In this document: positions 1 through 5,350 of the stretch, piece after piece
Numbering within the stretch: the first letter of the stretch is position 1
Layout of the letters: each line of letters opens with the position of its first letter
Source: Gammaproteobacteria bacterium
Lineage (GTDB): Bacteria > Pseudomonadota > Gammaproteobacteria > UBA6429 > Thiohalophilaceae
Reading direction: 5' to 3'
Assembly: GCA_024639445.1 (NCBI GenBank)
Contig: JAHEIJ010000170.1
Coordinates: 1 to 5,550, forward strand
DNA length: 5,550 nt
Translations under genes and position numbers: made by a program
Notes under the pieces: model-generated
The model's database searches: none
What the model was told of the DNA's origin: nothing
What the model saw: only the letters and a program-made list of their open reading frames with translations

Positions 1-33
1 CCAAAAAGGGGACACTAGTCCGAGGAGTGAACG

Positions 34-309
34 ATGACAAAACGACAAGCCTATAGCCGAGAGTTCAAGTTAGAGGCGGTCCGCCTCTTGAACGAGGGCA
101 CGAAGAAAAGTGCCGATTTGGCCCGAGAACTGGGTATCAAGCGCAATCAGCTGTATAAGTGGAAAGAAGAAATAGACATGCATGGTGAAGCCGCCTTCCC
201 GGGGCAAGGCCGACGCGCGTCCTCGGAGAGCCAGGCGGCGGAGAATGCGCGATTAAAACGGGAGTTAGCGCGCGCCAAGGAGGAAAACGAAATCCTAAAA
301 AATAACTAA
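34..309 (+). CDS. IS3-family transposase OrfA, 3'-truncated, orfB missing
   Basis: This 91-aa protein is the DNA-binding OrfA subunit of an IS3-family element, which normally acts as a frameshift fusion with the DDE catalytic OrfB. The N-terminus (REFKLEAVRLL) and the segment at about residues 22-46 (SADLARELGIKRNQLYKWKEE) form the typical helix-turn-helix. Residues 69-89 (ENARLKRELARAKEENEILK) form the leucine-zipper coiled coil. The start is supported by GAGGAG at 22-27, six bases before the ATG. Family members continue after EILK with a tail like KAAAYFAKE, but here the frame reads NN and stops. The break falls at the A6 run (297-302), where IS3 elements make their programmed -1 shift into orfB, and the sequence after it is the inverted repeat of another element. 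No DDE-domain coding follows, so the element should be unable to transpose alone. Family assignment is firm; truncation by insertion is inferred. Confidence 0.88.
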   Translation: MTKRQAYSREFKLEAVRLLNEGTKKSADLARELGIKRNQLYKWKEEIDMHGEAAFPGQGRRASSESQAAENARLKRELARAKEENEILKNN

Positions 310-328
310 TAAGACACCCACTTTAAAA
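301..328 (+). repeat. Left inverted repeat of the RAYT unit
   Basis: Reads AATAACTAATAA, then GACACCCA, then CTTTAAAA. The reverse complement of 1572-1602 gives AATAACTAATAA, three extra bases (CTG), GACACCCA, then TCTTAAAA. The first 20 matching bases are identical apart from the 3-nt insertion. The repeat overlaps the last codons and stop of the truncated orfA. Confidence 0.75.
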
Positions 329-508
329 ACCACTTAAAATCGTTTTCTCTCAGGCCTTTCGGTGTTTGCAAATCACATTCGTGGTTAATTAATACAGGAT
401 AGGTGCTTGTTATTCTAGGAATGCGTGTTACGGCGGGGCATTGCTGAGTGGCGGACGACTGTTACCCTCGACTTAACGCTAAATGATGAAAAGATGGCAG
501 GAAAGTGC

Positions 509-1504
509 CTAGGGGAAATAGGTCTGGCAGTTTTTCAGGCCCGGTGCCCGTTGATATCCCAACTTCTCACAGACCTGTTTGAGTTGATAGGCGGTCCCCA
601 CGAGTCCCTTGAATCGGCTCTCAAAATGTTGAGTGAGAAATAACCAATGTTTAGATTCGATGTTTAGCCGTTCCAGGATTGGGGGTAGCGTGTTATCAAT
701 GGCACCCCGTTTGTCATCCCGCAGGCTGCGACCGGTCCAGTCCACCAGCTCCAGGTAATCAGTCAGGCGAAAGGGTAGGCCCTTGGGGCTGTCCTTGCGC
801 GGATAGCCGGCAAACGGCATGAGGCCACGGGCTTGGTGTTGCAGGTGATTGGGCTGCTGAGCCATTTGTGCTGAGGTGATGCGCTGTTGAATGGATGTAT
901 GGGCCGAGGCTTCCGGTGTCTTGGCCATCCCGGCGCGGATCGGATTTAAATCCACATAGGCCAGACAAGCCGCTAATGCCGCCTCATCCAGCAGGGCCTG
1001 GGACTTGAAGCGCCCCTCCCAGAATCTTCCAGTACAGTTATCCTCAGCATTGGCCTGACGAGCAATAGCCTCATTCAACACCCGCATATACCAACTGATG
1101 TCCCTCAGGCGTTGCCGCCAGATAGTGACATCCTTATCCAGCACGTTGCGTTCCACCTGACTCAAGGTTTCGCCGCGCGCATGACGTTGGGACAACAACG
1201 TCCCGTTGAATAGCCGATGCCAGCGGGTAATGACATCCTCCCGTGACCAGGCCTCTGCCTGGGCGGCATCCACATATAGCACCACATGATAATGATTGGA
1301 CATCACAGCATAGGCACACAGATCCAGGGCAAAGACCCGGGCGAGTGCATACAGTTTATCTTCAATCCATTGGCGACGATGCTCAAAGGATTGGCCCGAG
1401 ATGGCATCTGTGCCACAAAGAAAGGCCCGGCGTACACAGCGAGAGACACAGTGGTAATACGGGGTAGCGTCCAGTGACACCTGGGAATGGCGGGGTTTCG
1501 GCAT
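509..1504 (-). CDS. REP-associated tyrosine transposase (RAYT, IS200-like Y1 family, long form)
   Basis: This 331-aa single-strand DNA transposase belongs to the Y1/HUH family. The N-terminal block is TPYYHCVSRCVRRAFLCG (residues 14-31). The metal-binding HUH motif is H71-Y-H73, within MSNHYHVVLYVD. After an insert of about 60 residues comes the conserved block GRFWEGRFKSQALLDE (159-174), then LAYVDLNPIRAG (181-192). Y183 in that last block aligns with the catalytic tyrosine of E. coli RAYT (DYIYINP, Y115), so the active site looks intact. The C-terminal extension of about 130 residues is typical of the long form and its function is unknown to me. I chose the ATG at 1504 because AAGGAG sits seven bases upstream and MPKPRHSQVSLDATPYYHC is the usual start; an in-frame codon nine residues earlier lacks such a site. 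Enzymes of this family typically act on flanking hairpins, here perhaps those at 1611-1650. Confidence 0.9.
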   Translation of the reverse strand: MPKPRHSQVSLDATPYYHCVSRCVRRAFLCGTDAISGQSFEHRRQWIEDKLYALARVFALDLCAYAVMSNHYHVVLYVDAAQAEAWSREDVITRWHRLFNGTLLSQRHARGETLSQVERNVLDKDVTIWRQRLRDISWYMRVLNEAIARQANAEDNCTGRFWEGRFKSQALLDEAALAACLAYVDLNPIRAGMAKTPEASAHTSIQQRITSAQMAQQPNHLQHQARGLMPFAGYPRKDSPKGLPFRLTDYLELVDWTGRSLRDDKRGAIDNTLPPILERLNIESKHWLFLTQHFESRFKGLVGTAYQLKQVCEKLGYQRAPGLKNCQTYFP

Positions 1505-1542
1505 GGTCAGCTCCTTTGACCTTGAAAACAAATCCTGTCTTG

Positions 1543-1571
1543 ACAGTAGTCCTGTTTAGCGGCAATGTCAA
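1543..1571 (-). promoter_or_regulatory. Candidate sigma-70 promoter of the RAYT gene
   Basis: On the minus strand a perfect TTGACA (1566-1571) is followed after 17 bases by TACTGT (1543-1548), a weak -10 with three of six consensus bases. A 5-bp inverted repeat, CTGTC-AA-GACAG, overlaps the -10 and the bases just after it, and could be an operator. The AAGGAG ribosome site lies between this promoter and the ATG at 1504. Confidence 0.45.
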
Positions 1572-1602
1572 TTTTAAGATGGGTGTCCAGTTATTAGTTA
1601 TT
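1572..1602 (-). repeat. Right inverted repeat of the RAYT unit
   Basis: Read on the minus strand, this gives AATAACTAATAA, CTG, GACACCCA and TCTTAAAA, the partner of 301-328. It lies just upstream of the -35 hexamer of the transposase promoter, so repeat and promoter are packed together. Confidence 0.75.
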
Positions 1603-1610
1603 ATTCTCTT

Positions 1611-1650
1611 GTGGGTCCATCCACCTGCGGCACTTGTGCATCCATGCACA
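1611..1650 (-). repeat. Two tandem REP-like hairpins with ATGGAY loops
   Basis: On the minus strand TGTGC-ATGGAT-GCACA (1635-1650) forms a perfect five-pair stem with a six-base loop; the loop ends can also pair, giving seven pairs around GG. After AAGTGCCGCAG comes GTGG-ATGGAC-CCAC (1611-1624), a four-pair stem with an almost identical loop. The paired design, similar loops and a short linker resemble multicopy REP/BIME-type intergenic elements. The pair starts nine bases outside the right inverted repeat of the RAYT unit. That it is a substrate of this transposase is inference. Confidence 0.5.
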
Positions 1651-1748
1651 TCGCGCGAGGCAATAACTGCTACCCCATCTTTATCGCCGATGAAGACTGT
1701 GGCTGTTTTCGTCATCATATGCAGGAAACCTGCACTCTCGCCCACTGA
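1644..1748 (+). pseudogene. N-terminal remnant of a second, different RAYT transposase
   Basis: From the ATG at 1644 one plus-strand frame reads MHIARGNNCYPIFIADEDCG, then CFRHHMQETCTLAH, then a stop at 1746-1748. This resembles the start of the shorter RAYT type, where the pattern is roughly HIVQRGNNR-PIFFADEDY-F-LQEA before the HUH block. CACATCG-CGCGAGGCAATAAC also looks like the family's DNA at this point with a small deletion. The HUH motif, catalytic tyrosine and C-terminus are all absent, and the sequence upstream of residue 1 does not match the usual leader. It belongs to a different subtype from the intact gene at 509-1504 and lies on the opposite strand. The unexplained sequence at 1749-1840, including TCTGACCCTTTTTT, may be the decayed 3' part. 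The call rests on remembered family patterns without alignment. Confidence 0.5.
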
Positions 1749-1868
1749 CACGTGGTGAAGATCGTCGCAGTCTTGAGTTCTATATACATCGGGACTAGAC
1801 TGCAACAAGTTACAATCGAGTCTGACCCTTTTTTATTTCTGGAAATAATGACGAAACATTGGTGCAGA

Positions 1869-2001
1869 ATTATTATTTTGCCCCTTTTGAATATTTTGTA
1901 GGACTAGTTCACAAAATAATATTCTTTAGTCAAAAATACTTACAAATTTATTGACCTTTTGCACGTAATTATTATGATAATAATACCCACAAAATAATAA
2001 T
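1869..2001. repeat. Cluster of CAAAATAAT-type motifs around the lipoprotein promoter
   Basis: Four copies of one AT-rich motif surround the promoter. ATTATTATTTTG (1869-1880) is the exact reverse complement of CAAAATAATAAT (1990-2001). TATTTTGT (1892-1899) is the reverse complement of ACAAAATA (1911-1918), with an 11-base spacer between them. CACAAAATAAT also occurs as a direct repeat at 1910 and 1988, the second copy ten bases downstream of the -10 hexamer. This could be an operator array for a regulator or a curved AT-rich upstream region. Low complexity makes chance repeats likely here, so confidence is limited. Confidence 0.35.
1951..1978 (+). promoter_or_regulatory. Sigma-70-type promoter of the lipoprotein genes
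   Basis: TTGACC (1951-1956) and TATGAT (1973-1978), each five of six consensus bases, are separated by 16 bases. They lie in a very AT-rich leader about 60 bases upstream of the ATG at 2042. AGGAG at 2032-2036, five bases before that ATG, is the matching ribosome site. This is the best promoter I can see in the window. Confidence 0.6.
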
Positions 2002-2041
2002 ATTTATTCAAACTACATATTTACAATAAACAGGAGTAATC

Positions 2042-2842
2042 ATGAAACACATTAAATTGGGTGTCGCTTTTGCGGCAGGAGTTCTTTTGATCAATATTTT
2101 TGGCTGCGCAGCGGTAAATGAAGTACCCATGCAACCGGAAGCCAAAAAACTCATTAAATCATCCAATGTTGTCGTCGGCATAAACCAGCAAGAGATATAT
2201 GCTGAGATCAACCATTCAAATACAACTGCTGCGATGGGAGGAGGGCTACTTTTTGCCCTAATAGATTCTGCTGTAGATAGTTCTCGTACCAGTGATGCTG
2301 AGGAATTAATCAAGCCAATTCGTAATGCGTTAATTGATTACAATGATTCCAGGAACTTCTCAAGCGCTATGAAGAAGGAGCTAAAGGGACTTGACTGGAT
2401 GAAATTACGAAAGTTGAATGTAGATACGAACCTCGATCCTGCACGCGAAGAGACTATTCGAAATTCCAGTAAAGACAGTATCGTGATGTTTACCGATACC
2501 CGATATTATTTGTCAGCGGATTTCTCAGCGTTGAACATTATTACCAATGTGAGGATCTATCCTAAAACAAAAGAGCTGATGGATGTGGCGAAGAAAATTG
2601 ACGGAAATAACGCCGAAAATCCCTTATTGTACAAACATACCCTAATGACCATACAGCCTCTCAAGAATGCGGCTGGTACTCCTGAAGAGCGGATTGAAGC
2701 CTGGACCAAAAAGGATTCACATATTCGCGATGCTCTCAACAGGGGAATAGCGCAGATCTCCATGGATTTAGTAGAAGATCTGGAACGCAAACGTGAAGAA
2801 GCTAAAGAGAAGCTTGATACGGCCTCTCTATCTACTCAATAA
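2042..2842 (+). CDS. Putative outer-membrane lipoprotein of unknown function (266 aa)
   Basis: I do not recognise a named family. The N-terminus is a lipoprotein signal peptide: K2-K5 charges, a hydrophobic core at 6-20, and a lipobox I19-F20-G21-C22. Lipidation would be on Cys22; Ala at +2 does not signal inner-membrane retention, so the outer membrane is expected. The mature part has a Gly-rich hydrophobic patch AAMGGGLLFALIDSAVDSSR (about 63-82), too short for a reliable membrane span. A probable beta-rich stretch follows (about 146-173, with RYYLSADFSALNIITNVRIYP). The charged C-terminal helix (about 240-260, DLVEDLERKREEAKEKL) may be coiled coil. The start is set by AGGAG five bases upstream. 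I have an impression of similar uncharacterised proteobacterial proteins sharing the MGGGL-ALID and LS-DFS patterns, but no function is known to me. Its terminator and lipoprotein neighbour suggest an envelope role. Confidence 0.85.
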   Translation: MKHIKLGVAFAAGVLLINIFGCAAVNEVPMQPEAKKLIKSSNVVVGINQQEIYAEINHSNTTAAMGGGLLFALIDSAVDSSRTSDAEELIKPIRNALIDYNDSRNFSSAMKKELKGLDWMKLRKLNVDTNLDPAREETIRNSSKDSIVMFTDTRYYLSADFSALNIITNVRIYPKTKELMDVAKKIDGNNAENPLLYKHTLMTIQPLKNAAGTPEERIEAWTKKDSHIRDALNRGIAQISMDLVEDLERKREEAKEKLDTASLSTQ

Positions 2843-2860
2843 TTTCAACAATCATTTAGT

Positions 2861-2895
2861 CGATGCTGGCTATTAGCCAGCATCGAATTCTTTTT
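2861..2895 (+). terminator. Intrinsic terminator or attenuator between the two lipoprotein genes
   Basis: CGATGCTGGCT (2861-2871) pairs perfectly with AGCCAGCATCG (2875-2885) around an ATT loop, and a flanking T-A pair (2860/2886) extends the stem to 12. Five Ts follow at 2891-2895. A short ATTC separates stem from T-run, so termination may be partial. It starts 18 bases after the first lipoprotein stop and ends 14 bases before the second start, whose ribosome site GGGGA (2898-2902) follows immediately. Confidence 0.8.
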
Positions 2896-2909
2896 GTGGG
2901 GATTGTTTT

Positions 2910-3485
2910 ATGTCAAGTATTTATCGACTTGGGGTTGTCTTTTTCACATTAACTTTTAACGGTTGTGCATCCTATGATCCAGTTCATATTCCGATGCAAT
3001 TTGACGATCATGATCGATTTGAAAGCACAGGTTCAATAAGTTCTAGTCCATGCAAAATTTATGTCGCGCAAATAGAGGATAAACGTCTAAATAGACAGAA
3101 CCTCGGTCGTGCAGCATCAAGTACTGTATATACAAAAGATATTATTGACTGGATCGGTCAAGGCCTGGTCTCCCTGGGTGGTGGCATTTACAAAGTTGTT
3201 ATTCCGAAAGAAAATTCTGAACCTGTTATGTCCGATTATAAAATATCCGTGTTTTTGAAGAAGGCGTATATACATAGTCTTTCCACCTCAAAAAGTGCTA
3301 CTTTGGTTCTGGCAGTGAATTACTCACAGAAAGGGGATGATATAAAGTATTCACTGTATCGCGGATCTGATACCAGTATTAATTGGTCAAGTAGCCAGGA
3401 CGAGATTCATGGCGCATTTAATGCTGCGTTTATTGACTTACTTGATGACCTGGACAAAGACTTAATAGAACTCTGTCGCTCATAA
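2910..3485 (+). CDS. Putative lipoprotein, YajG-like in outline (191 aa)
   Basis: The N-terminus has one Arg (R6), a hydrophobic stretch (7-16) and the cleavage region F16-N17-G18-C19, an unusual lipobox because Phe replaces the common Leu at -3. Ala follows the Cys, fitting outer-membrane sorting. The mature protein starts with a strand ending in an EDKR motif (about 50-58), resembling the Asp-x-Arg turn in YajG-type lipoproteins. Probable beta-strands follow (SDYKISVFLKKAYI, SATLVLAVNYS), then a C-terminal amphipathic helix (FNAAFIDLLDDLDKDLIEL), an order also like YajG. That similarity is one of layout and I did not align it. The start uses GGGGA seven bases upstream. The gene follows the first lipoprotein by 67 nt across a terminator and has no clear promoter, so it is probably co-transcribed by read-through. 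Both genes look more AT-rich than the permease downstream. Confidence 0.8.
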   Translation: MSSIYRLGVVFFTLTFNGCASYDPVHIPMQFDDHDRFESTGSISSSPCKIYVAQIEDKRLNRQNLGRAASSTVYTKDIIDWIGQGLVSLGGGIYKVVIPKENSEPVMSDYKISVFLKKAYIHSLSTSKSATLVLAVNYSQKGDDIKYSLYRGSDTSINWSSSQDEIHGAFNAAFIDLLDDLDKDLIELCRS

Positions 3486-3565
3486 ACCAGATAGAAGTAA
3501 TCCTCTCATTTTTACTGATAGCCGTGGACTTTAGGAAAAATCGCATTTATTCTTCCTGTTCTCGA

Positions 3566-3594
3566 TTAAAGCACTCAAACTGAACCTGTATAAT
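3566..3594 (+). promoter_or_regulatory. Possible promoter upstream of the small membrane protein
   Basis: A perfect TATAAT (3589-3594) has TTAAAG (3566-3571, three of six -35 bases) 17 bases upstream. Immediately after it, GCCAGG (3595-3600) can pair with CCTGGC (3611-3616). If active, transcription would start near 3601, which would rule out translation from the ATG at 3593. The strong -10 and weak -35 leave this uncertain. Confidence 0.35.
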
Positions 3595-3949
3595 GCCAGG
3601 CCAGCGATTACCTGGCGTTCTGAGTTTCAATATAGACACGCAGATAGTGAATAAACTACTCGAATACCTTATAGAGATGCAGCGGATGCCTTTTAGGCTC
3701 ATTGTGGCTGTGATGGAGAATTACAGCCGTACTCGCAAGCGTATTCGTGATTTCATCAGTCGGCCCCGCATCGCTAGCGCCTTGAAACTTGGTATGTTGT
3801 TAACGCTGCTGGCGTGGTTGGCGATTGCATTAATCTATATGGATGATGAGGATAACCGCCTGGAAGAGGCAGTGAATAACCTCTGGTCGACAGCGACGGG
3901 GGAAGATACCGAACCCGAGTCTCCAGCGGCGAAAGAGCAATCGGAATGA
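3593..3949 (+). CDS. Small single-span membrane protein, unknown function
   Basis: The full frame gives 118 aa. One membrane helix lies at about residues 66-83 (LGMLLTLLAWLAIALIYM), preceded by a basic stretch (SRTRKRIRDFISRPR, about 45-59) and followed by an acidic C-terminal tail (DDEDNRLEE, EDTEPESPAAKEQSE). The positive-inside rule puts the N-terminus in the cytoplasm and the acidic tail in the periplasm. The start is doubtful: the first ATG (3593) has no Shine-Dalgarno site and overlaps a TATAAT hexamer. In-frame ATGs at 3677 and 3686 would give 90 or 87 aa beginning MQRMPFRLIVAV or MPFRLIVAV, and GAG lies nine bases before the latter. A shorter protein is quite likely. The permease gene follows after 35 nt on the same strand, so the two may be co-transcribed. 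I recognise no family. Confidence 0.7.
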   Translation: MPGQRLPGVLSFNIDTQIVNKLLEYLIEMQRMPFRLIVAVMENYSRTRKRIRDFISRPRIASALKLGMLLTLLAWLAIALIYMDDEDNRLEEAVNNLWSTATGEDTEPESPAAKEQSE

Positions 3950-3984
3950 ATGCCTGTGTGCCACTGAAAGTAACAAGTTAAATT

Positions 3985-4857
3985 ATGGTCGCACAGATAT
4001 TCAGTATTATTTTCCCTATCCTGGCCATCGTGCTGGTAGGTTATTTATATGGCCGCCGGCATGTCCCGGATATGGCAGCCGCCAACAAGCTTAATATCGA
4101 AATATTTGTCCCGGCATTGATCTTCGATGTCTTGTCCGGCAAAGAATTCAATCTTGGCGAGTATCAACTGCTTGCAGTGGGAGGGATTGCGGTTATTTTC
4201 GGTTCCGGCCTGTTGGCCTGGCCCATTGCCCGCCTGCTGAACTACCAGTTCAGAACCTTTGTGCCACCCATGATGTTCAATAACTCCGGCAATATGGGCC
4301 TGCCCCTGGCGTTGTTTGCCTTTGGCGAGGCCGCACTGCCGGCGGCAGTTGTGCTGTTTATTATTGAGAATACACTGCACTTCAGTGTCGGTATAAAAAT
4401 GCTTGATAGCCGTTCCTCCATCACAGGGTTACTGAAGTCTCCGATACTGATCGCCACCCTGGCTGGTCTGGTGGTGGCCGTGATGCATATTGAGATACCC
4501 GAAGTCGTGGCGATTCCGATCGAAATGCTTGGACAGGTATCCATCCCGCTAATGTTGTTCGCTCTTGGGGTGCGACTAATTCATATCGATTGGCATGCCT
4601 GGCGTATTGGTGTGATCGGCGCCATTTTTTGTCCGCTCAGTGGCATCCTGGTCGCACTGGGGATGGGGGCGCTGTTGTCGCTCGACAAAACCCAGTACGC
4701 CATGCTGGTGATTTTCGGTGCATTGCCCCCGGCCGTGCTGAATTACATGTTCGCTGAGCGCTTTAATCAGCAACCCGAACAGGTGGCTTCTATTGTGATG
4801 ATGGGTAATCTGGCGAGTATGGCGGTGATTCCAACGGTGCTCGTCTTTGTTCTCTAG
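3985..4857 (+). CDS. AEC (auxin efflux carrier) family permease
   Basis: This 290-aa inner-membrane transporter of the Mem_trans/AEC family (TC 2.A.69) has bacterial members thought to move small organic anions such as malate or malonate; the substrate here cannot be told. About ten hydrophobic segments are visible, at roughly 3-22, 34-50, 60-82, 93-112, 117-139, 152-169, 174-198, 207-231, 237-258 and 266-290. The family hallmark is NNSGNMGLPLA (99-109) in the broken helix of the first half. The matching half has SIPLMLFALGV (186-196) and GALPPAVLNYMFAERF (245-260). Length is close to the usual 300-320 residues, and the protein looks complete. No convincing ribosome site precedes the ATG, so translation may be weak or coupled to the small membrane protein 35 nt upstream. 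It ends 31 nt from the convergent ACT-domain gene, with no clear terminator between them. Confidence 0.92.
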   Translation: MVAQIFSIIFPILAIVLVGYLYGRRHVPDMAAANKLNIEIFVPALIFDVLSGKEFNLGEYQLLAVGGIAVIFGSGLLAWPIARLLNYQFRTFVPPMMFNNSGNMGLPLALFAFGEAALPAAVVLFIIENTLHFSVGIKMLDSRSSITGLLKSPILIATLAGLVVAVMHIEIPEVVAIPIEMLGQVSIPLMLFALGVRLIHIDWHAWRIGVIGAIFCPLSGILVALGMGALLSLDKTQYAMLVIFGALPPAVLNYMFAERFNQQPEQVASIVMMGNLASMAVIPTVLVFVL

Positions 4858-4888
4858 TCCAGGGAAATGGATAAAATTTCAATAAATA

Positions 4889-5350
4889 TCAAACGGTGAG
4901 AATTGCAATCAATAAATCAAGTATTTCTTTTCTTTCCATCATGGGTTTAAGATAAGTATCGACATCCGCAACTGTCCCGGTAATATAAATAACCTGTTTA
5001 TCACCGCGCCTTTTAAGGTATTCAATTTCAATATTTTCCTTTTCTTCCGCCTTGTAATCAAGTGTTACCTGGCATGCGGCAATCATACGTAATTCCTGCG
5101 TTTCATACGGGTAGCTTTGCAGGGCAACAACCTTTGAAAACCGACTGACGGTACGTTCAAGAATTTGCATCTTTCGACGTGTGCAGGCAAAGCTTAAGAT
5201 TAACTTTCCATTTGACCCTTCCGGGCCCAAATCATTCAGCATGGTTGTTTCAAGGTCAATGCCCCAATTTGTAAAAACGCCGGTCACCGAATTAAGCACG
5301 CCCGGTTTTTTTATGATGTCAATGACAAATATCCAACGGGATTCAGTCAT
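4889..5350 (-). CDS. ACT-domain protein, probable small-molecule-binding regulator
   Basis: The 153-aa protein opens with an ACT domain at about residues 6-80. WIFVIDIIKKPGVLNSVTGVFTN gives the first strand, the ligand-site loop K14-K15-P16-G17 and the first helix; IDLETTMLND and KLILSFACT are the next strands. The RKMQILERTVSRFSKVVALQ segment forms the second helix and last strand. This pattern is shared with the regulatory subunit of acetolactate synthase and other amino-acid-sensing ACT proteins, and no catalytic domain is attached. The rest (about 95-153) may hold a second, diverged ACT-like fold (KQVIYITGTVADVDTYLKPM). I chose the ATG at 5350, which overlaps the upstream stop as ATGACTGA; a GTG at 5356 would add two residues. 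The overlap points to translational coupling with the upstream gene. The ligand is unknown. Confidence 0.75.
   Translation of the reverse strand: MTESRWIFVIDIIKKPGVLNSVTGVFTNWGIDLETTMLNDLGPEGSNGKLILSFACTRRKMQILERTVSRFSKVVALQSYPYETQELRMIAACQVTLDYKAEEKENIEIEYLKRRGDKQVIYITGTVADVDTYLKPMMERKEILDLLIAILTV

Larger units (their letters stand above)
301..1602 (-). mobile_element. Inverted-repeat-bounded RAYT (IS200-like Y1) transposase unit
   Basis: A stretch of about 1.3 kb lies between two imperfect inverted repeats, each beginning with AATAACTAATAA at its outer edge and continuing with GACACCCA and a TTAAAA core. It contains one gene, the RAYT transposase on the minus strand. About 100 nt lie between the right repeat and the start codon, and about 180 nt of non-coding sequence lie between the stop codon and the left repeat. 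Within the latter, AACCAC (328-333) and GTGGTT (381-386) could pair as the base of a larger fold. No target-site duplication is visible, as expected for HUH/Y1 enzymes. The left edge coincides with the break in the IS3 orfA, so the unit appears to have landed there. The exact boundaries are inferred from the repeats alone. Confidence 0.6.

Noticed and set aside
329..386. Search for a hairpin or small RNA between the left repeat and the RAYT stop
   Set aside because: AACCAC/GTGGTT can pair across 47 bases, but nothing inside makes a convincing structure and no promoter is evident.
425..643. Short plus-strand open frame at the 3' end of the RAYT gene
   Set aside because: It overlaps the conserved RAYT C-terminal coding antisense, lacks a Shine-Dalgarno site and shows no family resemblance.
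1474..1758. Open frame of 94 codons on the plus strand
   Set aside because: It lies antisense to the RAYT start and promoter and has no ribosome site. It is out of frame with the RAYT-remnant reading frame that does show family-like residues.
1383..1808. Open frame of 141 codons on the minus strand across the RAYT promoter region
   Set aside because: It starts at TTG without a ribosome site, runs through the inverted repeat and promoter, and then overlaps the RAYT gene in another frame. The protein has no recognisable pattern.
3527..3560. Possible hairpin AGGAA...TTCCT after the second lipoprotein gene
   Set aside because: The stem is only five pairs with a long AT-rich loop and no T-run after it, so I do not call it a terminator.
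3581..3606. GAACCTG followed by ATAATGCCAG, reminiscent of the 3' end of a TPP riboswitch
   Set aside because: The intervening ATCTGG is missing, no GGCTGAGA-type 5' half occurs in 3486-3580, and the downstream gene is not a thiamine gene. The match is best explained by a -10 hexamer plus chance.
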